Origin: Nocardia otitidiscaviarum NBRC 14405
GTDB lineage: Bacteria; Actinomycetota; Actinomycetes; Mycobacteriales; Mycobacteriaceae
Length of the DNA: 44,603 nucleotides
Assembly: GCF_000308635.1 (NCBI RefSeq)
Contig: NZ_BAGD01000273.1
Span: 1-44,603, forward strand
Direction: 5' to 3'
Positions 25,101-32,911 of this stretch are shown piece by piece (the first letter of the stretch is position 1; each line of letters begins with the position of its first letter). Made by a program: the position numbers and the translations under genes. The notes beneath the pieces are model-generated. The model was given only the letters and a program-made list of their open reading frames with translations, was not told the DNA's origin and did not search any database.

Positions 25101-27622
25101 TGGTCTCGGCGGCGGTGCGCTTCGACGCGCTCGACACCGCGCTGCGCGGGCTGGCCGAGCTGTCCGGCGGCGCGGCCTCCATCGAGGCGGATATCTACCT
25201 CAGCTGGGAGAACCAGCCGGAGGACTTCGAGGCCATGGCCGCGGCGTTGCAGGAAAAGCTTGCCGCGCAATCGCTTCCGAACCAGGTGCACCGCATCACC
25301 ACCACCGTCGCGGGCAGCGGCGGCGCGGTCATGCACCATCACTTCACCTTCCGGCCGTCGGCGACCGGGATGGCGGAGGAGCGGCTCATCCGCGGCCTGC
25401 ACCCGTTCATCGCGCAGCGCATGCAGATGAAGCGGCTGCGCAAGTTCGACCTCACCCGGCTGCCGTCCTCGGACAACGACGAGGTGTACCTGTTCCGCGC
25501 GGTCGCCAAGGAGAACCCCTCCGACGAACGGCTCATCGCCTTCGCGCAGGTGCGCGACCTGGCCGCGCTGCGCGAGCACGACGGCCGCCTGCTGGCGCTG
25601 CCGACGGCCGAGATCGCGGTGGCCACCTGCCTGGATTCGATTCGGCGGGCGCAGGCCCAGCGGCCGTCGGCCAAGCGCTTCAACACCAACCGCATCGTCA
25701 TGTACATCTGGCCTCCGGTGGATGTCACCCGCGAGGAGTTGGAGACCGTGATCGGCGGGCACGTGCTGCCGATGACGGTGGGCGCGAATCTCGAGGAGAT
25801 CCTGCTCATCGCCCGGCAGCGCGATCCGCGCAGCGGTGAGCTGACCAAGGTCGCGGTCCGCATCTCCTTCGACGCCACCGGCACCCCGCAGGTGAGCGTG
25901 GGCGAACGCACCGACGAGCCGGTCGAGCCGATCGACGCGTACCGGCAGAAGGTGCTGCGCGCCAGCAGCCGCAATACCGTCTACCCGTACGAGCTGACCG
26001 GTCTGCTCGGGGAATTCACCGAGTACGACCTCGACGCCGACCACGCCCTGGTGCCGGTGGATCGGCCCAAGGGGCGCAATACCGCGGCCATGGTCGCCGG
26101 TGTGGTCACCACCCCGACCGAACTGCACCCGCAGGGCGTCACCCGCGTGGTGCTGCTCGGCGATCCGACGAAATCCCTCGGCGCGCTGTCGGAACCGGAA
26201 TGCCGCCGGGTGATCGCGGCACTGGATCTGGCCGACCGGATGCGGGTGCCGCTGGAGTGGTACGCGCTGTCCTCCGGTGCGCGCATCTCCATGGAGTCGG
26301 GTACCGAGAACATGGACTGGGTGGCGGCCGCGCTCAAGCGCATCGTCGAGTTCACCCAGGACGGCGGCGAGATCAATATCGTGGTCGCGGGCATCAATGT
26401 CGGCGCGCAGCCGTACTGGAACGCCGAGGCCACCATGCTCATGCACACCAAGGGCATTCTGGTGATGACCCCGGATTCGGCCATGGTGCTCACCGGCAAG
26501 CAGTCCCTCGACTTCTCCGGCGGCGTCTCGGCCGAGGACAACTTCGGCATCGGCGGCTACGACCGCGTGATGGGTCCGAACGGGCAGGCGCAGTACTGGG
26601 TGCCGAACCTGACCGCGGCCCGCGATGTGCTCATGTCGCACTACGAGCACACCTATGTGGCCCCGGGCGAGCAGGCGCCGCGCCGGGCGCAAACCACCGA
26701 CCCGGTCGACCGCGACGTCTCCTCCTTCCCGCACACGCTGGCGGGCAGCGATTTCACCACCGTGGGTGAGATCTTCTCCGCCACCGCCAATCCGGATCGC
26801 AAGAAGCCCTTCGACATTCGGACCGTCATGCGGGCGCTGGCCGACCAGGACCACCCGGTGCTGGAGCGCTGGGCCGGGATGGCCGACGCCGAGACCGCGG
26901 TGGTGCAGGACGCGCACCTGGGCGGAATTCCGGTGTGCCTGCTCGGTATCGAGTCCCGTGGTGTGCCGCGCCGCGGCTTCCCGGCCACCGACGGACCCGA
27001 CACCTACACGGCGGGAACGCTGTTCCCGCGCTCGTCGAAGAAGGCCGCGCGCGCGATCAACACCGCCAGCGGGAACCGGCCGCTGGTGGTGCTGGCGAAT
27101 CTGTCGGGCTTCGACGGCTCCCCGGAGTCCATGCGCAAGTTGCAGCTCGAGTACGGCGCCGAGATCGGCCGGGCGATCGTGAACTTCGACGGGCCGATCG
27201 TGTTCTGCGTCATCTCGCGGTATCACGGCGGTGCGTTCGTGGTGTTCTCCAAGGCACTCAACCCGAATATGACCGTGCTCGCCATCGAGGGCTCCTACGC
27301 CTCGGTGCTGGGCGGCGCGCCCGCCGCGGCGGTGGTGTTCTCCGGTGAGGTGAACGCCCGCACGGCGGGCGATGCGCGGGTGCGGGAATTGCAGGAGCGG
27401 GCCGCCAATGCCATCGGCGCCGATCGCGCGGCGCTGACGGCGGAACTCGACGAGCTGCGGGCCTCGGTCCGCGCGGAGAAGCTCGGCGAGGTGGCCGCGG
27501 AATTCGACGGCGTGCACGACATCCAGCGCGCCGTCGACGTCGGCTCGGTGGACGCCATCATCCGCGCCGCCGAACTGCGGCCGCGCATTATCGAGGCCAT
27601 CGAGGCCGGTCTGTCCGCCTGA
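22154..27622 (+). CDS. Single-chain biotin-dependent acyl-CoA carboxylase, eukaryote-like domain order
   Basis: 1822 residues. Residues about 1-450 are biotin carboxylase: the start V-A-I-V-N-R-G-E, the ATP-grasp loop G-G-G-G-R-G-I-R near 167-174, and E-V-N-T-R-L-Q-V-E-H at 294-303. Residues about 580-660 are the biotin carrier, with the biotinylated Lys621 in E-S-M-K-M. About 690-1170 corresponds to the central region of eukaryotic acetyl-CoA carboxylase (R-R-Y-Y-G, then L-R-K-F-D-L-T-R-L-P-S). About 1200-1800 is the carboxyltransferase (R-N-T-V-Y-P-Y-E-L, S-S-G-A-R-I-S-M-E-S-G). It would form malonyl-CoA or another carboxyacyl-CoA from ATP, bicarbonate and an acyl-CoA. GTG 22154 has AAGGAG seven bases upstream. 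Most actinobacterial carboxylases are split into separate alpha and beta chains, so this is a distinct type. The acyl substrate cannot be read from sequence. Confidence 0.9.
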   Translation: MFSRVAIVNRGEAAMRLIHAVRDLAAETGSTIETVALHTDVDRNSTFVREADIAYDLGPASSRPYLDLKALKQALIATKADSAWVGWGFVAEDPAFAELCEQIGVTFIGPSPEAMRKLGDKIGAKLIAEEVGVPVAPWSRGGVETVEDAVAAAEQIGYPLMLKATAGGGGRGIRKITSEAELVDAYERTRQEAARAFGSGVVFLERLVTGARHVEVQVIADGQGTAWALGVRDCSVQRRNQKIIEESASPVLRPDQAAELKASAERLAVAVGYRGAATVEFLYHPGDELFAFLEVNTRLQVEHPITECTTGFDLVRAQLLVASGGKLEGEPPAERGHAIEARLNAEDPDRDFAPAPGRIARLNLPAGPGIRVDTGVSEGDTIPADFDSMIAKIIAYGRNRDEALGRLRRALTETRVVIEGGATNKSFVLELLNQPEVIDASADTGWIDRVRGEGRLVSDRHSAIALAAAAIDAYEEDERVERHRLLSTAAGGRPQVQHQSGRPCDLKLRGVGYRVRVARIGAHRFRIGIESGGDIRTADVDLERFDSHAGQIVVNGTRYRLITGTHGPIHLVELDGVTHRISRDEGGVVRSPAPALVVATPLAVGDEVEAGAPVLVLESMKMETVLRAPFRARLKECAVSVGTQVETGAPLLRLEPLVEDGEEAETGTAAAVDLDLPGEAAPVLPHERLARGMQDLRSLLLGFDVDPHDERRVVEDYLTARRAAIADNRRPLAEELELLEVFADLAELSHNRSGDEDGGHGHVHSAREYFHSYLQSLDAERAGLPDSYRAKLSQALSHYGVTELDRTPDLEGAVFRVFLAQQRPSDTVTVITTLLREWLREPVPDQALREPVGLVLERLVVATQVRFPVIADLARGVVYAWFGLPLLRRNRARVYTNVRKQLSYLDAHPDTPDRADRIAEMVRSTEPLVKLLGQRLVRGSVDNTVMLEVLTRRYYGNKDLIGVRAEEVGGCRYVVAERRGLTLVSAAVRFDALDTALRGLAELSGGAASIEADIYLSWENQPEDFEAMAAALQEKLAAQSLPNQVHRITTTVAGSGGAVMHHHFTFRPSATGMAEERLIRGLHPFIAQRMQMKRLRKFDLTRLPSSDNDEVYLFRAVAKENPSDERLIAFAQVRDLAALREHDGRLLALPTAEIAVATCLDSIRRAQAQRPSAKRFNTNRIVMYIWPPVDVTREELETVIGGHVLPMTVGANLEEILLIARQRDPRSGELTKVAVRISFDATGTPQVSVGERTDEPVEPIDAYRQKVLRASSRNTVYPYELTGLLGEFTEYDLDADHALVPVDRPKGRNTAAMVAGVVTTPTELHPQGVTRVVLLGDPTKSLGALSEPECRRVIAALDLADRMRVPLEWYALSSGARISMESGTENMDWVAAALKRIVEFTQDGGEINIVVAGINVGAQPYWNAEATMLMHTKGILVMTPDSAMVLTGKQSLDFSGGVSAEDNFGIGGYDRVMGPNGQAQYWVPNLTAARDVLMSHYEHTYVAPGEQAPRRAQTTDPVDRDVSSFPHTLAGSDFTTVGEIFSATANPDRKKPFDIRTVMRALADQDHPVLERWAGMADAETAVVQDAHLGGIPVCLLGIESRGVPRRGFPATDGPDTYTAGTLFPRSSKKAARAINTASGNRPLVVLANLSGFDGSPESMRKLQLEYGAEIGRAIVNFDGPIVFCVISRYHGGAFVVFSKALNPNMTVLAIEGSYASVLGGAPAAAVVFSGEVNARTAGDARVRELQERAANAIGADRAALTAELDELRASVRAEKLGEVAAEFDGVHDIQRAVDVGSVDAIIRAAELRPRIIEAIEAGLSA

Positions 27623-27635
27623 TCACGCACCGACG

Positions 27636-27669
27636 GGTCCGGCACGCCGCGCGGGCGGTGTGCCGGACC
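27636..27669. terminator. Hairpin between converging genes
   Basis: GGTCCGGCAC (27636-27645) pairs perfectly with GTGCCGGACC (27660-27669), with further GCC/GGC pairing inside. It lies 13 bases after the carboxylase stop and 20 before the stop of the converging membrane gene. It has no T-run, so it is probably a bidirectional, GC-rich terminator. Confidence 0.6.
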
Positions 27670-27688
27670 TCGTCCGTTCCGGGACGGT

Positions 27689-28114
27689 TCAGGGGGTCGC
27701 GGCGATGGCCAGCCCGATGAGCGTGACCACCTTCCCGACCTCCAGGCCGACATACCAGTAGTGCGCCCCGGAGCGGGGGAGCGTCTCGCCCGCCAGCACG
27801 CGGTCGGAGCGGCGGGTGAGCACCGGCCGCACGATGACGAGTTGACCGAGCAGGACGACGACCGCGCCGCCGAGCCACCACCAGGTGGCCGGGGTCGGGC
27901 CCACCGCCCCGGCGGCGGCGAGCAGCAGCGCCGCGATCATCGCCTCGGCGGTGTTCAGTGCCCGGAAGACGATGCGGCCGATACCCAGGCCGAGCGGAAT
28001 GGTGATGCCCGGCGCGCGGAATTTCAGCGGGGCCTCCAGGAACGAGATCGCCAGCACCATGCCGAGCCAGAGCATCGGCAGGAACCAGAGCAGGTGCTGC
28101 GCAACAGCCTTCAT
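27689..28114 (-). CDS. Small four-helix membrane protein
   Basis: 141 residues with four predicted transmembrane helices at about 8-28, 52-72, 80-100 and 120-138. The first helix contains W-L-G-M-V-L-A-I-S-F-L-E-A-P, followed by F-R-A-P-G-I-T and a Gly-rich G-L-G-I-G-R-I-V-F-R. The W-x-G...S-F-x-x-x-P pattern recalls DUF4149-type and similar conserved membrane proteins, but the match is not certain. The ATG at 28114 lies about 37 bases from a DosR-like box, so hypoxia control is possible. It converges on the carboxylase gene. Confidence 0.75.
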   Translation of the reverse strand: MKAVAQHLLWFLPMLWLGMVLAISFLEAPLKFRAPGITIPLGLGIGRIVFRALNTAEAMIAALLLAAAGAVGPTPATWWWLGGAVVVLLGQLVIVRPVLTRRSDRVLAGETLPRSGAHYWYVGLEVGKVVTLIGLAIAATP

Positions 28115-28150
28115 GATCGTCGACGCTACCCGCCGGGACGGCGCGCACCA

Positions 28151-28164
28151 GGGGCTTTGGTCCC
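28151..28164. promoter_or_regulatory. DosR/DevR-like box
   Basis: GGGGCTTTGGTCCC at 28151-28164 is a near-palindrome that differs at two positions from the core GGGACTTTAGTCCC of the mycobacterial DosR consensus. It lies 37 bases upstream of the membrane-protein start and about 165 bases upstream of the second terpene cyclase, in a 215-base divergent gap. No DosR gene is in the window, so function depends on a regulator elsewhere. Confidence 0.5.
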
Positions 28165-28329
28165 GTCCTGCGGCCCGGAAGGACGATTCGATGTCGATGG
28201 GCGGTCATCCGGGTTCCGGAGAGAATCACGCAATCGTCTGCGGCGTCGGCCGCGAGGCCGGATAGTCGATGGTGTTCTCCATCTACGCATTGCCTCCACC
28301 TGATGACCCCTCGTGGCAGGAGCAGCACG

Positions 28330-29598
28330 ATGACGACATTCGACAACGACAGCGGTGCACTCGGCGCGGGTGAACTCGGCGCGGTGCGGTCCCCGGTACT
28401 CGGTGGGCCCCGCGGGCTGGGAACCGAACTCGCCAGGATCTTCTCCACCACGCGGCCGGACGTGACACCGGCTCCACCGGAACCGAATGGGACGAACCGA
28501 TGCGCGCCCGCCGGGCGGGACTCGATCGCCACCGCCGTCCCGAACCCCGCACATCTCGCGGAACGGTTGGGCGAGAGCGCGTTTCGGATACCGGTTCGGC
28601 GGCTGGCCGATGCCGAACCCTATCGCGAATTCGAATGGGGCGACGGCTCCGCGTCGCCGGTCTACTGTCCACCCGCCGCCCGCGTTGACGACAATCTGGC
28701 CGCGGCGATCGACGACCGCCTGGTGGTGTGGGCCGAATCCATCGGCTGCACCGACGATGAACTCGACAAGCTGCGCGAGACCGGCTACGGGCGGCTGGTC
28801 ATGTTGACCCACACCGATTCCGACGATCCCGACCGCCTGCTGATCGCCGCCCAGATGAACACCGCGTGGTGGATGGCCGATGACTACTATGCCGACGATT
28901 CGGCGTTGGGCGCGGATCCGACCCGGCTGCCGCAGCGCCTGACCATGGCAATGGCCGCACTGGACCCGGTGCCCGACGCGGGCGAATTCAGTATGCCGCT
29001 GGAGGAGACGCTGCGCACCGACAAGGTACTGCGCGCCTTCGGTTCGGCGGTCTCGAATCTGCGCCGCCACGCGACCCCGGATCAGGTGCAGCGCGCCTGC
29101 TACGCCACCTTCTCCATGTTCGTGTCCTGGACCACCTACGCGGCGTGGCGGCACACCGGGGAGGCGCCGTCCGCGTGGGAGTATCTCGCCGCCCGCCAAC
29201 ATGATTCGTTCTACACCTCGATGACCTTGATCGATCCGGTGGCGGGCTACGAGGTGCCCGCGAATCTGTTCTACGACGAGCGGGTGCGCCGGGCCGCGTT
29301 CCGGGCGGGCACGGCCTGCGTGCTCGTCAATGATCTGCTCTCGGTCAAGAAGGACGCCGCCGACGCGAATCCGGTCTGCAATATGGTGTTGCAGATCGCC
29401 GCGGATCGCGGCTGCTCGCTGGCCGAGGCCACCGAGATCACCGTCGACCTGCACAATCGCACGGTGCGGGAGTTCGAGGCCGAACATCGTGCGCTGCGGG
29501 CGATTCCATCGCCCGAATTACAGCTGTTCCTTCGCGGGGTCCGGGATTGGATCGGTGGCTCGTTCGAATGGCACAACACCAATCCCCGCTATCGGTAG
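28330..29598 (+). CDS. Class I terpene cyclase, 2-methylisoborneol-synthase-like group
   Basis: 422 residues. The first 100 or so are Pro/Ala/Gly-rich and probably disordered, as in 2-methylisoborneol synthases and the terpene-cyclase cargo of family 2 encapsulins. The aspartate-rich motif is D-D-Y-Y-A-D-D at 184-190. The second metal site is N334-D-L-L-S338-V-K-K-D342, with Asp where Glu is usual. The chain ends P-R-Y-R, supplying the terminal Arg-Tyr pair. The product should be a cyclic terpene from a prenyl diphosphate; whether methylated GPP is used is unclear because no GPP methyltransferase is adjacent. ATG 28330 has AGGAG seven bases upstream; ATG 28303 has none. A luciferase-family gene follows 47 bases downstream. 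Confidence 0.87.
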   Translation: MTTFDNDSGALGAGELGAVRSPVLGGPRGLGTELARIFSTTRPDVTPAPPEPNGTNRCAPAGRDSIATAVPNPAHLAERLGESAFRIPVRRLADAEPYREFEWGDGSASPVYCPPAARVDDNLAAAIDDRLVVWAESIGCTDDELDKLRETGYGRLVMLTHTDSDDPDRLLIAAQMNTAWWMADDYYADDSALGADPTRLPQRLTMAMAALDPVPDAGEFSMPLEETLRTDKVLRAFGSAVSNLRRHATPDQVQRACYATFSMFVSWTTYAAWRHTGEAPSAWEYLAARQHDSFYTSMTLIDPVAGYEVPANLFYDERVRRAAFRAGTACVLVNDLLSVKKDAADANPVCNMVLQIAADRGCSLAEATEITVDLHNRTVREFEAEHRALRAIPSPELQLFLRGVRDWIGGSFEWHNTNPRYR

Positions 29599-29645
29599 CG
29601 CGCTGAACAGCGCTGCGGCACAACACAATCTCCAGGAGGGCTGCG

Positions 29646-30356
29646 ATGTCGGACGCGCGGAAATCCTTCGCGGTCGGTACCCTCGCCGGGATCAACCCGC
29701 CGCTGGGGGCGGCACGATTCGTGGTGCGCATGGCACGGCTCGGGCGGCTGGACTCGGTACTGGCCACCGATCATCTCATCAGCGTGTTCCCCAGGGCCGC
29801 TTGGGATGCCGACTTCACGCCGCAGGCGAAGTCGGTGCGCAGCCCGGATGAGCAGTTCGACTTCGCCCCGCTGCTCGCGCATCTGGCCGCGAGTGCGGGG
29901 CGGGTGCAACCCGAGGCCATCGTGCCCGCCGCGATGATCACCATGCTCACCGCCCGCACGCCCGCGGGCCTGCGCCGCATCCTGCGCGCCCCGGCCGTCC
30001 GCTACCTGGGTCTGTTCGCCCCGGCGGCGGTCTGGACCCGCTGCGGCGCGAAACACCCCTTCGGACCGGACTTCCGCGGCCTGATCGACCTGATGCCACA
30101 CCACCTCACCGCGACCGACGTACGCGAGGCCATCGCCGAGGTACCCGAGGAGGTCCTGCACGAGTGGCTGGTCATCGGCACCCCCGGCGACATCCTGAAC
30201 CGGCTGCGCGCCCTGGCCGACGCGGGTCTGCGCCACGCCATCGTCTTCCCCAGCTCCGCCCTGGTCTCCGCCGCCGACGCCGCCTTCGGCTACGGCGTGG
30301 TGCTCTGGCTGGCCGCCCAACTCCGCCGCGGCGCGGGTTCCCGACCGACCGGCTAG
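29646..30356 (+). CDS. LLM-family (luciferase-like, F420/flavin) oxidoreductase lacking its central region
   Basis: 236 residues, against about 350-390 in the family. Residues 1-86 look like the normal N-terminus (L-D-S-V-L-A-T-D-H-L near 35-44 and F-D-F-A-P-L-L-A-H-L-A-A). From about 87 the sequence jumps to what is normally the C-terminal third (T-R-C-G-A-K-H-P-F-G, I-G-T-P-G-D-I-L, A-G-L-R-H-A-I-V). The stretch expected between, with much of the TIM barrel and cofactor pocket, is absent, joined at an A-G-R sequence near base 29,900. The C-terminal part resembles phthiodiolone ketoreductase-type enzymes such as Rv2951c. Reading frame and codon use stay good on both sides. AGGAGG precedes ATG 29646. 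It follows the terpene cyclase in what is probably one operon. Catalysis is doubtful. Confidence 0.75.
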   Translation: MSDARKSFAVGTLAGINPPLGAARFVVRMARLGRLDSVLATDHLISVFPRAAWDADFTPQAKSVRSPDEQFDFAPLLAHLAASAGRVQPEAIVPAAMITMLTARTPAGLRRILRAPAVRYLGLFAPAAVWTRCGAKHPFGPDFRGLIDLMPHHLTATDVREAIAEVPEEVLHEWLVIGTPGDILNRLRALADAGLRHAIVFPSSALVSAADAAFGYGVVLWLAAQLRRGAGSRPTG

Positions 30357-30572
30357 CGCGTCCCGGTGAGCTGGTGGCCCCGGACCTCTCGGTCACCGAT
30401 CGGACCGCGTTGGCACGGAGCCGTCTCCGGGTGAGCACGGAGGTGGGAGGCGGTGGGGAAGGCATACCTTCGAGATGGGCGGTCGCCGACCGGGAAGGAC
30501 GGATCGGCAGCGGCTTACAGTTCGCACCGAGTCGGCGAAATATGCTGCGGTGCACGATAATCGGAGGGAATC

Positions 30573-30884
30573 ATGAAGATTCGAGCGCTGTGGACAGCGG
30601 CCGCCGTCGCGTTGATGACCGTTCTCGGGTGCGGGGTCGCCTCGGCCTTCCCGTATATCCATCCGGACCCGGTCACACCCGGAGCGCAGGGGATCGTCAC
30701 CACCACCGATCCGCTGGATCAATCGTCCACCTGTCTGCTGTACGGGCTGCCCGGCGTCGGTGTCGCGACCACACCGGGCGGCGGTGTCGGCGGACCCGCT
30801 GTGCCGTTTCTGGCGCCGGGGTCGGTGAACGGGGTGTGCCTGGGGGGCGACGGCATCGCGTTTCCCAGCGGATTCGTGGGCTGA
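30573..30884 (+). CDS. Small secreted protein
   Basis: 103 residues with a typical Sec signal peptide (M-K-I-R-A-L-W, hydrophobic core, cleavage after A-S-A near residue 25). The mature part is Pro/Gly/Val-rich with two cysteines (S-T-C-L-L and G-V-C-L-G) that could form a disulfide. GGAGGGA lies just before the ATG. Similar exported proteins of about 100 residues are common in Nocardia; function unknown. The 216 bases upstream and 164 bases downstream show no other gene. Confidence 0.72.
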   Translation: MKIRALWTAAAVALMTVLGCGVASAFPYIHPDPVTPGAQGIVTTTDPLDQSSTCLLYGLPGVGVATTPGGGVGGPAVPFLAPGSVNGVCLGGDGIAFPSGFVG

Positions 30885-31048
30885 CCGGGGTCGCTGACGA
30901 GATCCCACGGGTGATTCGGGCTCGCATCCGCCCGCCACGGGTGCGCAGGGGTTGCCGGGGGTCGGTCGGAGAACCGGCTCCCGGTCGCCCACCGGACCGC
31001 GGTGCATGACCACCGGCCCTGGTTTCGGGGCGGTGGACGGCGCATGCT

Positions 31049-32911
31049 GTGAGCGGTCGGGATGGCGCTTCGGGGTGTGCGGTGAATTGTCGGGCGGCCT
31101 TCGCCGTGGTGTTGGCGACCGCGCTGGTGGTCGGCGCGGTCGTCGTCGCGATGGACTGGTCGACGGCGGCCATGCACGATCCGGCGCGAACATTACTGCT
31201 GGGTCCGCGGGAGTCGTTCGTGGCGGCGCGGGGGCCGTACCCGCCGGTGTTCGGGGTGTGGGAGTTGGTGCTGTTCCTGGGTGCCGGAACGGCGTTCGTG
31301 GCGGCGGGCTTCATCGCGTGGCGGGCGCGGCCGCGGGAGTGGACGGGTCCGCTGATCATCGTGGCGGGCCTGCTGTGGCTGCTCGGGGGACTGCGGCGAT
31401 CCAGTGATCCGGCGCTGTTCACGATCGCGGCCGTGGTGACGAACCTGTATTTGCCGGTATTGATTCAGGTGCTGCTCGGTTTTCCGACCGGTCGGCTGCG
31501 ATATCGCTGGGAGCGCTGGTTCGTGGGTGCGTGCTGGGTTCTGGCCACCGTCGGGGTGGCTGCGGAATGGATGTTCTTCGATCCGCGTGCGGTGGCGACG
31601 ACGCATCCGTCGACATCGGTGAATCTGTTGCTGGTGCACCATGATCCGACGATCGCCACGGTCGTTCAGCTGACCGTCGGCGGGCTGGCCGCGGTCTGCG
31701 GTCTCGTGGTGACGGTGGTGATCGCCCGGCGCTGGCGCGTCGGGTCTCCCGCCTATCGGTCGGCCTTCCTGCCGTTGGGTGCGGCCGGATTGGTGGCGAT
31801 CGTGGTCACCGTCGGCATTCTGGCCTCCGCCGTGCGCTTTCCCGGATCGCAGCATGCCTGGTTGCTGGAACTGCGCTATCCGACCTCGGCGGTGCTGCCG
31901 GTCGCGGTGGCGTTCGGGGTGATCCGCTATCAGCTGGCGCGGGTGGCCGTCGGCAGCGCCGTCACCGCCATCGGCTCCGCGCCGCCCGCCGGGGCTTTCG
32001 TGACGGCCCTGCGGCGCGCGGTCCGCGACCCCACCCTCGCGCTGTGGACCTACGCAGCGGAGCACGAGTGCTTCGTGGACGCCGAGGGGCGGCGGCGCGC
32101 GCTGCCCGTCCCGGGTGGACCGCAATCGGCCACGGTGCTCGAACGCGGTGGAGTTCCGGTGGGGGCCTTGGTCTTCGACACCGCACTGCCGGCCGCCGAT
32201 CCGGAGTTGCTGGCCGCCGTCCGCGCCGCCGCGGCCTTGGCGCTCGAGCACGACCGATTGCGCGCCGACCTCCAGGAGCAGCTGGGTGAGGTGCGCCGCT
32301 CCCGGGAGCGGCTCGCGACCGCCGCCGATACCGCGCGCCGTCGCGTCGAACGCGACCTGCACGACGGTGCGCAGCAGCGTCTGGTGGCCGCCGCGATTCT
32401 GCTCGGTCGGGCTCGGCGCGCGGGCGACATCACGACCCGCGACACGTTGCTCGCCGAGGGCGTCGGTGAGCTGGACACCGCGCTGGCGGAATTGCGGGAG
32501 TTCGCGCGTGGCGTCTTCCCGCCGATGCTCGCGGCGCGAGGCCTGCCCGCGGCGTTGGACTCGCTCGCGCAGCGGGCCGTCCTGCCGGTGCGTGTCACGG
32601 GCGAGCCAGCGTCCCGCCCACCGGCCGTCATCGAGGCCGCCGCGTACTTCGTCGCCGCCGAGGCGGTCACCAACGCCACCAGGTACGCGGACGCCAGAAC
32701 TATCCAGATCCGTTGCGAGACAGATGATGACGAGCTTCGCCTGTGTGTCGTCGACGACGGGTGCGGCGGGGCGGTGGTGTCACCCGGCGGCGGGCTCGAC
32801 GGGCTGGCCGATCGGGTGGCGGCACTCGGCGGGACCTTCGAGTTGCACAGCCCGCCCGGCGCGGGAACCACGGTGACCGCGACCTTCCCCCTGCGGAGCG
32901 TGACGGCATGA
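31049..32911 (+). CDS. Membrane sensor histidine kinase, NarL-type (HisKA_3)
   Basis: 620 residues. The first 290 or so hold about seven hydrophobic segments. A linker (V-A-V-G-S-A-V-T-A-I-G) leads to a small domain and a coiled-coil at about 385-425. The phosphoacceptor region is R-R-R-V-E-R-D-L-H-D-G-A-Q-Q-R-L-V-A near 430-447, the HisKA_3 class signature, followed by R-G-V-F-P-P-M-L-A-A-R-G-L and a HATPase domain with E-A-V-T-N-A-T-R-Y-A and D-D-G-C-G-G. It autophosphorylates on that His and passes phosphate to the response regulator that starts within its stop codon. The signal is unknown. The GTG start at 31049 lacks a good ribosome-binding site and may lie up to 10 codons further in. 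Confidence 0.88.
   Translation: MSGRDGASGCAVNCRAAFAVVLATALVVGAVVVAMDWSTAAMHDPARTLLLGPRESFVAARGPYPPVFGVWELVLFLGAGTAFVAAGFIAWRARPREWTGPLIIVAGLLWLLGGLRRSSDPALFTIAAVVTNLYLPVLIQVLLGFPTGRLRYRWERWFVGACWVLATVGVAAEWMFFDPRAVATTHPSTSVNLLLVHHDPTIATVVQLTVGGLAAVCGLVVTVVIARRWRVGSPAYRSAFLPLGAAGLVAIVVTVGILASAVRFPGSQHAWLLELRYPTSAVLPVAVAFGVIRYQLARVAVGSAVTAIGSAPPAGAFVTALRRAVRDPTLALWTYAAEHECFVDAEGRRRALPVPGGPQSATVLERGGVPVGALVFDTALPAADPELLAAVRAAAALALEHDRLRADLQEQLGEVRRSRERLATAADTARRRVERDLHDGAQQRLVAAAILLGRARRAGDITTRDTLLAEGVGELDTALAELREFARGVFPPMLAARGLPAALDSLAQRAVLPVRVTGEPASRPPAVIEAAAYFVAAEAVTNATRYADARTIQIRCETDDDELRLCVVDDGCGGAVVSPGGGLDGLADRVAALGGTFELHSPPGAGTTVTATFPLRSVTA

Noticed and set aside
21317..27517. A 2066-codon open frame on the minus strand
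   Set aside because: It is the antisense of the carboxylase gene. At this GC content antisense frames stay open by chance; the product is His/Arg/Gly-rich with no domain.
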